A stretch of 64,000 nt of DNA from Tectiglobus diatomicola (GCA_039583345.1 JAZDSJ010000001.1:62001-126000), one strand, 5' to 3'; counted from the first letter of the stretch, positions 20,414 to 31,155 are shown. Notes: generated from the sequence alone by a model not told the origin. Made by a program: numbers and translations.

Positions 20414-21718
20414 TCATGCTCTACCTAGTCCGAAATATATCAGCCCAGCTCTGTGCACATCGCTAGGATTAAAAATGTTACGAAAGTCTAAGAGGACATC
20501 ACCACGCATATGCTCTTTTAGCACTTTAAGGTCTATTGCTCGAAACTCGTTCCACTCTGTGAGCACGACTACAATATCGGCATTAAGACATGCTGCCATA
20601 ACTTTTTCAAACCATTTAACGCCTGGAAGCAACACCTCACCTTGCAACTTCCCTTTTGGATCACAAACATGTATAACTGCTCCTCTTTCTTGTAGAAGAG
20701 GAATTATAGTCAAGCTTGGTGATTCTCGCATATCATCTGTGTTCGGTTTAAAAGTTACGCCTAAGACTGAAATCGTTTTATCTCGAACTGATCCCCCAGC
20801 TGCCCGTTCAATACGCATTCCCAAGGCAATCTTACGTTCATCATTCACAACTTGAACTTGCTCAATGATTGAAAGTGGTGCACGGGCTTCCCTTGCTGTA
20901 CGAACTAACGCAGAAACATCTTTAGGAAAGCATGAGCCACCGTAGCCCGGTCCTGGATGCAAAAATTTGTCACCAATACGACGGTCCCTGCCAATGGCAG
21001 TGGCGATTTCCTGTACATCTGCACCAACTTCCTCGCACAAATCTGAAATTTCATTTATAAAACTTATCTTGAGCGCAAGAAATGCATTAGCTGTATATTT
21101 AGCTAGTTCAGCAGATTCCCTTTTTACAAAAATTAGTGGTGCGTTTCGTAAAGCAAGTGGCTTGTAGAGACGCTCCATGAGCGATTTTGCACGATCATCG
21201 TCAACACCAACAAGCACACGATCTGGATGCATAAAATCCTGTATCGCTGAACCTTCTCTCAAAAACTCTGGATTGGAACATATAGAAAAGTCAGCATTAG
21301 GGCGTAGTTTGCGTATACGCCGCTCAATCTCACGGCTTGTTCCAACCGGCACAGTAGACTTAGTTGCTATTACTTTAAAACTATTTAAATGTGGAATTAG
21401 CTCTGTCACAGCATCATATATATAAGAAAGATCAGCGTAACCGTCTCCACGCCTCATCGGCGTACCAACTGCTAAGAAAACTAAATCTGCACTTTCTACA
21501 GCAGGGCCTATTTCATCTGAAAATGTAATACGACCTGCGGCAATATTGCGTCCTAACAAAGCATCTAGTCCCGGTTCGTAGATGGGCACATTGCTACATT
21601 TAAGAGCGGCAACACGATCCTTATCTTTGTCAATACATGTGACTTTCCATCCAAATTCAGAAAAACAAGCTGCTGATACTAGACCAACGTAGCCTGCACC
21701 AATCATGCATATATTCAT
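20414..21718 (-). CDS. ugd: UDP-glucose 6-dehydrogenase
   Basis: Oxidises UDP-glucose to UDP-glucuronate with two NAD+, feeding surface polysaccharide synthesis. The 434 residues carry the NAD-binding GAGYVGLVSAACFSEFG at the N-terminus, FLAVGTPM, TKSTVPVGT, NPEFLREGSA (~160), the substrate and catalytic stretch GPGYGGSCFPKD with the nucleophilic Cys (~residue 265), and GVTFKPNTDDMRESPS (~325). Normal length, no missing motif. Transcribed with the MFS gene upstream in the same direction but with a 130-base spacer. Its presence suggests a uronate-containing polymer is still made at the cell surface. Confidence 0.95.
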   Translation of the reverse strand: MNICMIGAGYVGLVSAACFSEFGWKVTCIDKDKDRVAALKCSNVPIYEPGLDALLGRNIAAGRITFSDEIGPAVESADLVFLAVGTPMRRGDGYADLSYIYDAVTELIPHLNSFKVIATKSTVPVGTSREIERRIRKLRPNADFSICSNPEFLREGSAIQDFMHPDRVLVGVDDDRAKSLMERLYKPLALRNAPLIFVKRESAELAKYTANAFLALKISFINEISDLCEEVGADVQEIATAIGRDRRIGDKFLHPGPGYGGSCFPKDVSALVRTAREARAPLSIIEQVQVVNDERKIALGMRIERAAGGSVRDKTISVLGVTFKPNTDDMRESPSLTIIPLLQERGAVIHVCDPKGKLQGEVLLPGVKWFEKVMAACLNADIVVVLTEWNEFRAIDLKVLKEHMRGDVLLDFRNIFNPSDVHRAGLIYFGLGRA

Positions 21719-21852
21719 GTTACTCCTTTAGAATGATTAGGCTGATACATTAGTAGCATTGCTCTGAGTTCTAAAACATACAAGTTTATTACTTATGATC
21801 CTGAATAGTCACAATCTAATAACTAAAAAACTTATAACAGCCGATAATACCT

Positions 21853-23136
21853 CTACAATTTATGCCTATTATCACCGATCTCATCTGCACCACCGTCTTG
21901 CTCTGAAAGTTCTTGAGACCATTCCTGAACAGCTTCAAGCGCAACAGGTGAAGAGATTGGTAAAATCGTAACGTAAGGACCTGCATCCTCTAATGATGGA
22001 GCAGAACGACTTATGATCCGCCAGATAGTATACAGAGCCATTGATATAAGCACTATAAGAAGCATTAGCCAAAAACCTTGGGGACCAATTAAGTGCATCA
22101 TTTGCCCAGTTATGATCGGCCCTGTTATAGCACCAAGACCAAAAACAAAAATTAATCCCCCTGACGCAGATGCCATTTCATCCGTTCTGAGAAAATCATT
22201 AGTGTGAGCAATGAACATAGAATAAAGTGGGCTAGCTATACCACCAACAAAAAAAGCAGCAACCATTAGTAAAGAGATCATATACTCCGATGTATAGCCA
22301 ATCAAGCTAGCTGTTACACCTATTAAGGCAAGAAATGCAATAAGCGTGCGTCGATCAATTTGATCTGACAACCAACCTATTGGGTATTGTAATATAAGAC
22401 TACCAATCCACATTATCGCTACAAAAAGAGCAGTTTGCTCGATTGAAAAGCCAGCTTGTATAGCGTAAACAGCACCTATTCCAGCTTTTGCGGAATATAC
22501 AATACCAAGAAGTAGTATGCCAATAGTTCCTAATGGAGATTTCTTATATAACTCGAAAAGGCTCATAGGTTTGATGATATTTGCAGACGGTGCAGGCGTC
22601 ACTGAGAGCAATATTGGAGCGAAAGACAAAGAGACAAGTATGGAAGCTACAATGAAAAGTGTCGCTTGCTGCGCGTCTCCAAAAGTTAATAAACCTTGCG
22701 CTAGTACAACCCCTGTAGTTTGCGATAGCATGTAAGCTGATAATAACTGTCCTCTTGTAGTATTGGAGGCGATGTTATTTAGCCAGCTTTCTGAAGTAAC
22801 ATAAACACCAGACATACAAAAACCTAAGCAAAATCTTATTATTATCCAGGCAAATGGACTCACCAAAATTTCAAAGGCAATTAGACTCGCTGAAATGATT
22901 GACCCCATAGCAGCAAATACGCGTACGTGTCCTACTTTACGAATAAGCTTCGGCGCTAAGCGCGCGCCAAGCAAATAACCGAAAAAATAAGCAGCTATTA
23001 TAATTGCTAAAGTATTAGGTGAAAAATTTTCAATTGTTCCTCTGACACTGATGAGTGTCGTTTGCATTCCCATACCCATCAAAATGAGCACAATACCAAG
23101 CAAAAGAGCCCAAACACTATTTAGAACGTGAAGCAT
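21853..23136 (-). CDS. MFS transporter, YcaD-like
   Basis: A 427-residue inner-membrane protein with about twelve hydrophobic segments, starting immediately with LNSVWALLLGIVLILMGMGM. The MFS loop motifs appear as GYLLGARLAPKLIRKVGHVR (~55-74) and GWLSDQIDRRTLIA (~255), and the YcaD-type YVTSESWLNN is at ~115. The last ~55 residues are a soluble, acidic cytoplasmic tail. Relatives are annotated only as putative transporters with unknown substrate. The neighbouring ugd gives no clear functional hint. Confidence 0.88.
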   Translation of the reverse strand: MLHVLNSVWALLLGIVLILMGMGMQTTLISVRGTIENFSPNTLAIIIAAYFFGYLLGARLAPKLIRKVGHVRVFAAMGSIISASLIAFEILVSPFAWIIIRFCLGFCMSGVYVTSESWLNNIASNTTRGQLLSAYMLSQTTGVVLAQGLLTFGDAQQATLFIVASILVSLSFAPILLSVTPAPSANIIKPMSLFELYKKSPLGTIGILLLGIVYSAKAGIGAVYAIQAGFSIEQTALFVAIMWIGSLILQYPIGWLSDQIDRRTLIAFLALIGVTASLIGYTSEYMISLLMVAAFFVGGIASPLYSMFIAHTNDFLRTDEMASASGGLIFVFGLGAITGPIITGQMMHLIGPQGFWLMLLIVLISMALYTIWRIISRSAPSLEDAGPYVTILPISSPVALEAVQEWSQELSEQDGGADEIGDNRHKL

Positions 23137-24547
23137 CCTATTTACTATCTGTTAGTGGACTAATGTTGTATAATTTAAATATACAATTAAAAAAGAAACA
23201 AAGTCTTTAGACTCCATTCACTTTGAAGAGTGAAACTAAACAATACAATTCATGAAAATATTATATTTTAACCTGAATTAAAGATTTATTGGCTTAGTAC
23301 AACTCATTTTTAAAACAACTTACATATTAAATTAATAATCATGTAATCAGACCCTTACATAATAAGGTGTCAATATTAACATTATTGATTAAAGTAACTT
23401 TATTCTCTAAGTAGATTCATTATAAAAAGCGAATTGCTTTATCTTACTTGCTGATACAACGTTCTTAACGTACGACACATTAAGGTTAAAACAATTAAAG
23501 TTAAACAGGAGCCTAATAATAGTTCAGCTCAAATTGAGAAGTTCTCAAAGAAAGTGCTTTAATAAAATATCACATAGCAGTTATATACATTACACGATTT
23601 GATATCAGAACGCTTGTCAAGCTAAACTACGAATGCAAATTTGCCTTGTTTGATAGTTTGTACATTTTTTTATTACACAGGTAAAATATGAAATAGCAAT
23701 TCGACAAACTAATTATAGAGCTGACAGCTAAAGAAATTACAATGTTGATGAAGAACGAAATTTTCTGAATAAAATCTTCTTAAAAGATTAAATTTCACTG
23801 TATTATAGACAAAATACTGAATGCATACTCCTAAGTATAATTTTATATTTTTTAAGATATGAAAACAAGTTTAGTATTCGATAACTGTAAAAATGGAACT
23901 GATAAATACTAAAGAAAGTTTAAATCCTTGTTCTGTCACAGACAGTTACTCTGTTAGCACAGCTATCACAATCATCAGACTTTAGTTTACCAGTTAAGGT
24001 TTAATCAGTTTTTTCCATGCGAACTTATGATATATTTTAAATAAGTAGATAAATCAAACTAACTTCGAGTTTGCATTAAGTTTTCTTTTATTTAGATCAT
24101 GAACCTTAGTTATATATTTGTTATTCGTTCTAAAAATTTTAACTTATTAAGAATAACGCTTTATCAGTACCCACTATAGGAATAGTGGAAATAGTTTAAA
24201 TACTACATAATATTTTTAGATATTATTTATTTGAGTGTTCTTTGTTTGCTGAATTATAAGAACTATAATACTTTACAATATACTAGTGGCACTTAGGTGA
24301 TAACCCTTATCCAATACTATTCATACTAGTAGTGATCCAATAAAAAATTTGTTATATATGGCATTCAATCATGTGGTATTGTAGCCATGGATTTATAGAA
24401 ATATTGCAATTACGATATCTTTTTTTAGTATCTTACTATTTTATAGAAGTTACTATTTAGCCAAAGCTAAACACTAACTAACTTGTTATTACTCTCGTAT
24501 AACAATATATCCGTGACTATATCTTACGAGTCGAGAAATGCGAGTAG
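23137..24547. other. 1.4 kb non-coding gap
   Basis: No open frame and no recognisable remnant between the MFS gene (leftward) and the Crp/Fnr gene (rightward). It is very A+T rich. The promoters of both genes must lie here. Confidence 0.5.
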
Positions 24548-25387
24548 GTGATACAATGTATACCAGTTTTTCCTAAGCTACAAAGTTTAGAAATGCTTCT
24601 TATGCAATGTTTAAACACATATATGCTTAATGGTAGAAAGATTATCACAATGCTAAACCTTCTCATTCAAAAAGAACGATCTCATAAAGGAGGCTGCCTC
24701 TCACCTTCCCATGGCTCTTGCTACCCTAAAGGCACAAAAAAACCAGCGTCGCACAAAACACTGGAAGACTCATTCCTTAGTGAGGTCGGAAAACTACAGG
24801 CATTTAAGAAAAATGAAGTTATTTTCTGGGATGGAGAGGTAAGCAGGGCTGTGTATTTCATAGTTTCGGGTGTTGTAAGAGGTGCTAAGCTGCTTTGTGA
24901 TGGACGCCGACAGGTTACCCGTTTTGCTTTCGCTGGTGAATTTTTAGAATACGCTCATTTGCCTCAAGTTTCATACACAGCTGAGGCCGTGACAGGTGTT
25001 GAGGCGCGCATAATTTCTATACAATCTTTCAACGAAACAATTAGCTCAGACCACATACTAAGACAATTTGTTATGAACTCTGTATTAAACGAGCTGTATG
25101 AAACTCAAAACAGAATTACGGCGCTAGCCCGACTCACAGCCCAGGAACGTGTTGCTCAATTCCTTTATAACATCTATTTACGAAGCAGTATTGATAATGA
25201 AGGTACATTTCATCTTCCTATGCAGCGTCAAGATATTGCAGATTACCTTGGTTTAACTATTGAAACTGTTAGTCGCGTGTTTAGTAAACTAAAGCGCGAA
25301 AATAGAATAAACTTGCTGTCATCTAACAGGGTAGTGATCCCTGATCTACTAGCTTTTAAGGATGAACTTCTAGCAAATGTTACCTAG
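24548..25387 (+). CDS. Crp/Fnr-family transcription regulator (FixK/Fnr-like)
   Basis: Residues ~80-175 form a cyclic-nucleotide-binding-like beta-roll (FKKNEVIFWDGE, VYFIVSGVVRGAKLL, DGRRQVTRFAFAGEFL). A dimerisation helix follows, then a winged helix-turn-helix (~225-265, QRQDIADYLGLTIETVSRVFSKLKRE). The recognition helix has the E..SR pattern of FNR/FixK, which reads TTGAT-N4-ATCAA-like sites. The N-terminus is longer than usual; an ATG at 24650 would remove 34 poorly conserved residues and is probably the real start. Only two cysteines (GGCLSPSHGSC) occur before the sensor domain, not the four-Cys arrangement of oxygen-sensing FNR, so direct O2 sensing is doubtful. Confidence 0.87.
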   Translation: MIQCIPVFPKLQSLEMLLMQCLNTYMLNGRKIITMLNLLIQKERSHKGGCLSPSHGSCYPKGTKKPASHKTLEDSFLSEVGKLQAFKKNEVIFWDGEVSRAVYFIVSGVVRGAKLLCDGRRQVTRFAFAGEFLEYAHLPQVSYTAEAVTGVEARIISIQSFNETISSDHILRQFVMNSVLNELYETQNRITALARLTAQERVAQFLYNIYLRSSIDNEGTFHLPMQRQDIADYLGLTIETVSRVFSKLKRENRINLLSSNRVVIPDLLAFKDELLANVT

Positions 25388-25515
25388 TAAACTTCCGAAA
25401 TTGTCTAGAAATTTTTCTGTCATCTATTTACTTACATTTTCCTAAGCCGGATTATAATTAAAGTCACAAATAAAAAATCCTAAAATTAATATACTTTAAA
25501 AACTAATGGTCGAGA

Positions 25516-25895
25516 TTATTTCATACTAAATTTTTTAGGATTAAAATGTTTTGAAATAACTTTAGAGTGCATACTTCTCCTGTGAAAGTACAAGTCGGTA
25601 ATAGCTCGAATTATAATAACAAAGAGAATAAGGCAAATTATCATCGATACCGAAGCGCCTATGATAGCTATCCTGCCTACATCATCATAATCAAAAGAGA
25701 TATTGTTCGCGATAAAATAGCTGTGGCCTAATAATCCAGATGAAAACATTACTGAAAACACAGTTACGCTTAAGATTGCACCAGAATTGTAAAAAAAAAA
25801 ATGCAATAAGTCGCCAGTGTCGCGAGAACACATACAAGAGTGACTATTTTAGCAGGTGTGGCCATAGTGGTCGCAAAAATAATATGCCATTCCAT
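25516..25895 (-). CDS. small membrane protein with an A11/T11 homopolymer frameshift
   Basis: The open frame from 25833 to 25516 (105 residues) holds two clear membrane segments (GAILSVTVFSVMFSSGLLG and a second at IIGASVSMIICLILFVIII) and a basic tail. Its first residues, MCSRDTGDLLH, look wrong. In the neighbouring frame an ATG at 25895 opens MEWHIIFATTMATPAKIV followed by a further membrane segment, and joins the main frame if one T is added in (or two removed from) the run of 11 T (25791-25801 on the minus strand). The likely product is therefore a ~126-residue protein with three membrane segments, made by slippage, or a fresh pseudogene. I do not recognise the family. It lies tail to tail with the Crp/Fnr gene. 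Confidence 0.5.
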
Positions 25896-27364
25896 TGATA
25901 CACTTAACCCTGTAGAAAATTAATTATTAATAAATTATGAGATATTGTTTAATTATTTATTAAAATATGTCGCTAACCAAGCCAGTTTAGAGCATGAGGT
26001 ACAGAAAGTGTACTAAGACCCAAAAGCATATCACATTAAGAAGAGTTATCCAAAATTAGTATTAGAAGGCTATTGAAAATAGCTTAATTATAAATTTTTT
26101 GGGCAACAGATCTGATGTCCTTATCAAGGTTGAATATTGATATTATCAATTACTATTAAAAAAACTTGAGTGCATTAAGTTTTTTAAAAAAATTTAATAT
26201 TTTAAATACGAAAATCTAAAGGTTACACTTTATTTAATACTCGAATTTAAAATAGTTTATAAAATTCCAAACTAAAAAATATAATTTAAAGGATAAAAAA
26301 AACTTAAACAAACTGAATAATAGAAATGTTGTTCCGCTGGCGGAACAATACTTACCTTAATCCCTATCTTTCTAGGAAATAACAGATCATTTGAATGAAT
26401 AGACAGAACATAGTTAATAATGTTACGAATGGTATAAATTACGAAATTTTCATATCTATATTTTTATTTTTTAAATTAACTTTCTACTGATAAAAAATTA
26501 AGTTTTTATAATGTCTTTAAAAGGATAGTAAATATTTGTCGTAACTACCTAATTATTATAGTTAAATTTTATGATACTTACCTGGATTATAATTGACGTT
26601 ATTATTTGCATAAATGTTAATTCGTTAATTAACTTAGTATTATTTTCGCATGCTCGTCTAAAATAAAATCAACATTGTCACGAACTTATCTGAATTAGAT
26701 GAAATTTAATTAGGAAGCCATTAAGCTATTTGTTCAATGTAAGTTGACCTTATTTATACATACCTAATTATTGATAATTCACAAATTAATATCATGCCCT
26801 AAGTCTCAGCTATTGAAACAAGAAATCTTGAGTTCATTTCCACATCTACGCATTTCTAGGATCTGTGTTATAGTAAGTAGGTACGAACCTATTGATCCAC
26901 ACTATAATCCTAATGAAAAGAATAATATGTAAAATTATCTTTAACCCCGTAGAAGTATCCTAAAAATATATTTTAAGTACAATACAACTTTTGTATCAAT
27001 ATATTTAAAGTCCTTTAGATGGGAATGCAATTTTTTTTCAAAAAAAACAAATAAGACCTAAATTTTTATAAAATCTCTATCCTCGCGACTTATGAATTCG
27101 AAAAATGTGCTGTGAAATTGGAAGCCTTACCCAGCAGCAGACTGTAACTTTAATAAAAAAATTCAATAACCATATCAATTAATGAAAGAAAGTTTTAACA
27201 TGATAATTTAAATTTTAAACGCTGTAGGATAGTATAGTTAAGATTATAATCTAAACCTTTTAATTATTGGATCTATTGCAAAATATCAAAGTATCGATAA
27301 AAAATTAACTTTTTGAGCATATGGTGGCATGTATTGAGTTATTAAGTTTAATTGGTGGTAAATT
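25896..27364. other. 1.5 kb non-coding gap with one GC-rich palindrome
   Basis: Extremely A+T rich with no open frame. The only feature that stands out is a perfect 9-bp GC-rich inverted repeat at 26329-26348, listed separately. Confidence 0.5.
26329..26348. repeat. GC-rich perfect palindrome TTGTTCCGC/GCGGAACAA
   Basis: TTGTTCCGC (26329-26337) and GCGGAACAA (26340-26348) are separated by TG. There is no T-run after it on either strand, so it is not a standard terminator. It resembles a dimer-binding operator or a small stem-loop and is strikingly GC-rich for this gap. Confidence 0.55.
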
Positions 27365-27886
27365 ATGTCAAGTACAGTTGATAAGAAGAATGTATTAATT
27401 AACTTTTCTCAACAATTTACTTACTCTGATAGATTTGATGCAATATTCAACAAAGGAATGTCGTTAACTGACAGAGCATCCCGATATCTTGACGGTGAAG
27501 GCAGAAAAGAAGCGAAATTACTTAAGTCCCCACTTAATGTCATATACGCTACAGAAAGCATGAGACTTACAACACGACTACTTAATCTATCATCGTGGCT
27601 ACTCTTACTAAATTCTCTAAAAAGGAATGAAATATCCATCCAGGACGCAATTCGTAAACGTAACAATATTAAGATTAAACCTTTTGGGAATATTTCACAT
27701 ATCAGATATCTAGATGATCTTCCCAAAGGTCTGCAAAAGCTTATTAGAGAAAGCTATACCCTTAACAATCAGATTTATCATATCGATACGGGTTTAATTA
27801 TAGATATTACTAATTATAAAAATAAGAAAAACAACTCCAGAACTCTCAAAGAGAACCAAAAGCTGCCTGAAATGTGCTTCAAGTAA
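27365..27886 (+). CDS. rcdA: DUF1465 / RcdA-like protein
   Basis: A 173-residue protein whose residues ~20-105 match the DUF1465 family: FDAIFNKGMSLTDRASRYLD, GRKEAKLL, YATESMRLTTRLLNLSSWLLL. The family includes RcdA of Caulobacter, an adaptor that helps ClpXP degrade the cell-cycle regulator CtrA. The ~50 C-terminal residues are lysine/asparagine rich and probably disordered, like the flexible RcdA tail. There is no signal peptide. It stands alone between two large gaps. The family match is good; the cell-cycle role is inferred from Caulobacter. Confidence 0.75.
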   Translation: MSSTVDKKNVLINFSQQFTYSDRFDAIFNKGMSLTDRASRYLDGEGRKEAKLLKSPLNVIYATESMRLTTRLLNLSSWLLLLNSLKRNEISIQDAIRKRNNIKIKPFGNISHIRYLDDLPKGLQKLIRESYTLNNQIYHIDTGLIIDITNYKNKKNNSRTLKENQKLPEMCFK

Positions 27887-28902
27887 CTTATATAATTAAT
27901 GTATCTTTATGAGATCATGAAAATTAGATTCTAAAAACCTTATTCAGATAAAATAGTTTTCACAAGAAAGTGTTAGCACTTTATCTAAATAATCATTATT
28001 ATTGTAAAACTAGCTTTAAATGTAAAATAGTGGATTGTATTTTTTACAAAAACTTAGAGAAAAATCCAAAGATTACGCAACACCTAAAATGGAATCCACT
28101 CCTTTCTTACATTAATTCGTGGTTATCCGCAAATTGCAGCTAACCCTCCACATAATGCAAATTTAACGTTATAAAATATGTAACCCATAAACTTTACTTA
28201 CACCTATTCTTAATTGTGAGGCAGAATTGAAGCTAACTTATAGTCCAACCTAATTACAGAAATAAGAAATTTACTATAAAATGACATAATTGTCCTTATA
28301 TACTAAATGTATTGCATTTAAGCATTGAACTTGTAAAGGTAAAGAGGTCCAGTAAATATTGGCATTAATAAAGATATAAACGCTACTTAAAGAACAATTA
28401 AGGCCAGCATACTCGTAGCTAGTTTTGGGTCGCCTCAATGAAAGCAAGCGGCAAGATTACCTCTAACGCAACTTTTTACTTTTATCAATTATTATACTTT
28501 TCATATTGTTAATTATAACTATCGGTCATCCAAACTATACAACTCAAAACACACCCATATATTCGTATGTGTATTTGTTAATCAAAAACATGCTTATGAA
28601 GCATGCCATAGCAAGGCTTCTAATTGGAAGGAACACTGCCGAGATTTATCGTAATAAATTTATAGTTTGTATCTAAAATCAAAAACCACTTTTTAATGAA
28701 AGTGATGATGCTAGTACTAAATCACTTTATGTGTGTGCCTGTTAAGGCTTTCGACTAAAACAAAAAAATAACAGAAAATTAAGACAAGAAAATTTTATCG
28801 GCATATCATCAAAGTCCCATATCGACTTAAATCATGGATTATAATTCAATTAAATAAATTTTTTAGTAAATGTAAAAATTGTAGATCTTTTTCTAAAGAG
28901 CA
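27887..28902. other. 1 kb non-coding gap
   Basis: No open frame or structure that I can assign. A TTATCCGCA sequence at ~28123 resembles a DnaA box but is isolated. Confidence 0.45.
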
Positions 28903-30690
28903 TTGAAAATCATGAATAGCGTAGTTCAGAAAAGAATAAGTATTTTTTTTCTGATAGCCGTTCTGAATCAAATAATACTACCAAGCTTTGCACAAACACA
29001 ACATATGAATCGCAAACAATATGATGCCTGCTACACCAAAGATGAAAAAGAATTCAAAATAGCAATAAGGTCTATCATTCACAAAGCTTTAATGAGGGGC
29101 ACCTCTAATATCGATTACAAAACTTTGGTTCACGAGCAATGGCGAGCGCATAAGCTCGATGATGTTCTTGATGCTCAGATTGATTCTACAATGTTGCAAA
29201 TAAAAAGTGAGACAAGCTGGAAACAGCTTTTGCAATCACTCACTAATCACCAAAAGGCTACAGAACTTGCCATAGATATGGCTGAGCGTGTTTACCTATC
29301 ACGTAAAATAAAAAAAGCTTTGATAGAAATTGTAGTTGATGTTAGGCGTGAAATAGGTGATTCATTAGAATTTACGGCGTATGATGCAAAGCAGCCTTCA
29401 GAATCCTGTCTACACGCGTTTCTAGGAAGACGCTATGGTCAGACAGTTACAACCGCAATTGTTGATCGTACAATTTTAGCATTTAATATGCCTTTTAAAA
29501 ATTTAATAGCTCAAACAAATATAACTTCTCATACAACCGGTGCCATTTCTGGTGCAGTTGTATTGTTATTTCGAAGACAACTTTCTCGCATAACCAAAAA
29601 CTTGGGGCATCGAATGGTTGGAGCAATTCTAGGACGCTTAGTTACAGCTGTCGCAGGAGGAATTGGTCTTGCTCTTATAACAAAAGATGTTTGGGATCTT
29701 CGATATGGCGTACTGCCTATGATAAGCGAGAAAATGAAATCAAGTAGCACTAAACTCAGAGTTAAAAATGAATTAGAAAAACTCATTAAAGCGCAAATTT
29801 ATGGTCAGCTAGAAATGCTGTCGAATGAAGCTTCTATTCGTATTATGAAAATATGGCACGACTTTAAAATAGCACACCTAGAAGTTTTAAAACTTATTGA
29901 AACAATTCCAAAATTTAGAGAATTTGTTGAAGCAGCACCGCCTGATCAATTAGCACGAATCGATGAAATCGTTTCAATCAGTTTGATCAAAGGTGACAAG
30001 ACATCAATAGGCCAACTGATGGTAAATGGCTCCTTACATCGTGCGGTTAGCAAACTTCCTGAAATCGGACTTCAAATCGCACGTGAAAAAAAATCTATCC
30101 AGATTGCTTTATCTTGGTGGGATATTGCTGGAAAAAGACTCCATCAGGTTGTAGATTTTGGCGTACATAAAAAAACAGAGCCGGACACATTCACGCCTTT
30201 GATGCTACAAAAATTACTAGACTTTAATGACCATATTATTATCTCAAGACTAGCAGGACTGCCTCAAAAACCGCGAGTTATCTTAATGGATATTAGTTTT
30301 TCTCAAATAGCACCTATCACTCGCGGAATGAAAGGCAAATATTTAATGATACTGTATGATTATTTAATTAATTTAAAAAAGCCAGCAAGAGAAGAGCTAC
30401 TTAACATTTTAGTAAAATCACCAGAAATAATACATTCAATAGCAACATACCATGTGCGTTGGGCTATCAAAAATAGTAATGATCAATTGGCAGCGATAAA
30501 AATCATTTTTAGAAGAGATAACAAGATCAATTTTAAAAATATAGCAATTGACTTGCAGTCACTTTGGCTGCAAAAAGTAAATCCTGTATTGTTAGTGCAC
30601 AAATATTTTATAGTATTAATATTATCTGGATTTTGTTTTTTATTCTTCTTTCTTGTATTACGACGTATTTTAACGAAACCAGGTCGATAG
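28903..30690 (+). CDS. unrecognised 595-residue exported membrane protein
   Basis: I do not recognise this protein. It opens with a TTG (or the ATG nine bases later) and a signal-peptide-like stretch (ISIFFLIAVLNQIILPSFAQ, cleavage expected near residue 31). Residues ~30-200 are charged and helical. Residues ~205-265 hold two weak hydrophobic segments (ISGAVVLLF and MVGAILGRLVTAVAGGIGLALI). A long amphipathic helical middle follows, with DLRYGVLPMISEKM and WDIAGKRLHQVVDFGVH. One strong C-terminal membrane segment (~565-588, VLILSGFCFLFFFLVL) ends in a basic RRILTKPGR tail. The bulk is thus probably periplasmic and tethered at the C-terminus. A YbjQ-family gene follows 132 bases downstream in the same direction. 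Its length and intactness in a decaying genome argue for selection. Confidence 0.8.
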   Translation: MKIMNSVVQKRISIFFLIAVLNQIILPSFAQTQHMNRKQYDACYTKDEKEFKIAIRSIIHKALMRGTSNIDYKTLVHEQWRAHKLDDVLDAQIDSTMLQIKSETSWKQLLQSLTNHQKATELAIDMAERVYLSRKIKKALIEIVVDVRREIGDSLEFTAYDAKQPSESCLHAFLGRRYGQTVTTAIVDRTILAFNMPFKNLIAQTNITSHTTGAISGAVVLLFRRQLSRITKNLGHRMVGAILGRLVTAVAGGIGLALITKDVWDLRYGVLPMISEKMKSSSTKLRVKNELEKLIKAQIYGQLEMLSNEASIRIMKIWHDFKIAHLEVLKLIETIPKFREFVEAAPPDQLARIDEIVSISLIKGDKTSIGQLMVNGSLHRAVSKLPEIGLQIAREKKSIQIALSWWDIAGKRLHQVVDFGVHKKTEPDTFTPLMLQKLLDFNDHIIISRLAGLPQKPRVILMDISFSQIAPITRGMKGKYLMILYDYLINLKKPAREELLNILVKSPEIIHSIATYHVRWAIKNSNDQLAAIKIIFRRDNKINFKNIAIDLQSLWLQKVNPVLLVHKYFIVLILSGFCFLFFFLVLRRILTKPGR

Positions 30691-30822
30691 AAAAAGGGAT
30701 GCATGCATAAAAAACGTAATGCTGTGAAAAATTTAAGCTAATTTTTTGCAGTTCTAATTATAATTAGCAGCAATGAAAATAACCTAATACATCAAAAATA
30801 TGCGAGAGCTATATCGAAATTT

Positions 30823-31155
30823 ATGCATGAAAAAATAAAATGCGTTTCAAGCGAAACAATCAGCGGCAACCGTTTGGAGCATGGAGATTTAGTTTATGCT
30901 ACGGCTGTTACCGGTACTAATATTTTAAGAGACTTTAGAGAAACAGTAACAAATATTACTGGCGGAACAATGATACGTTACGAGCATGTTCTTGATAAAA
31001 CTATCGACAGAGCTCTATTTAACTTAAGACAACTTGTTGTCAAACACGGATACGATGGCGTTGTAAGTCTTCGCATTGTTCATCCACATATTACCGAGGG
31101 TGCAGTTGAGGTAACAGTTTATGGAACAGGTGTTTGGTTTCGAGAAAAAACTTAG
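30823..31155 (+). CDS. YbjQ/UPF0145-family protein
   Basis: A 110-residue protein with the family pattern AVTGTNILRDFRETVTNITGG, RYEHVLDKTIDRAL and GYDGVVSLRI, ending in GAVEVTVYGTGVWF. YbjQ proteins form pentamers and are labelled heavy-metal-binding by some databases; no function is proven. It follows the 595-residue membrane protein and may be cotranscribed with it. It is convergent with argJ, whose stop is only ~48 bases away. Confidence 0.85.
   Translation: MHEKIKCVSSETISGNRLEHGDLVYATAVTGTNILRDFRETVTNITGGTMIRYEHVLDKTIDRALFNLRQLVVKHGYDGVVSLRIVHPHITEGAVEVTVYGTGVWFREKT

Noticed and set aside
20364..20855. 163-codon open frame opposite the 3' end of ugd
   Set aside because: The ugd frame on the other strand has all motifs; this one is low-complexity Ser/Arg-rich shadow.
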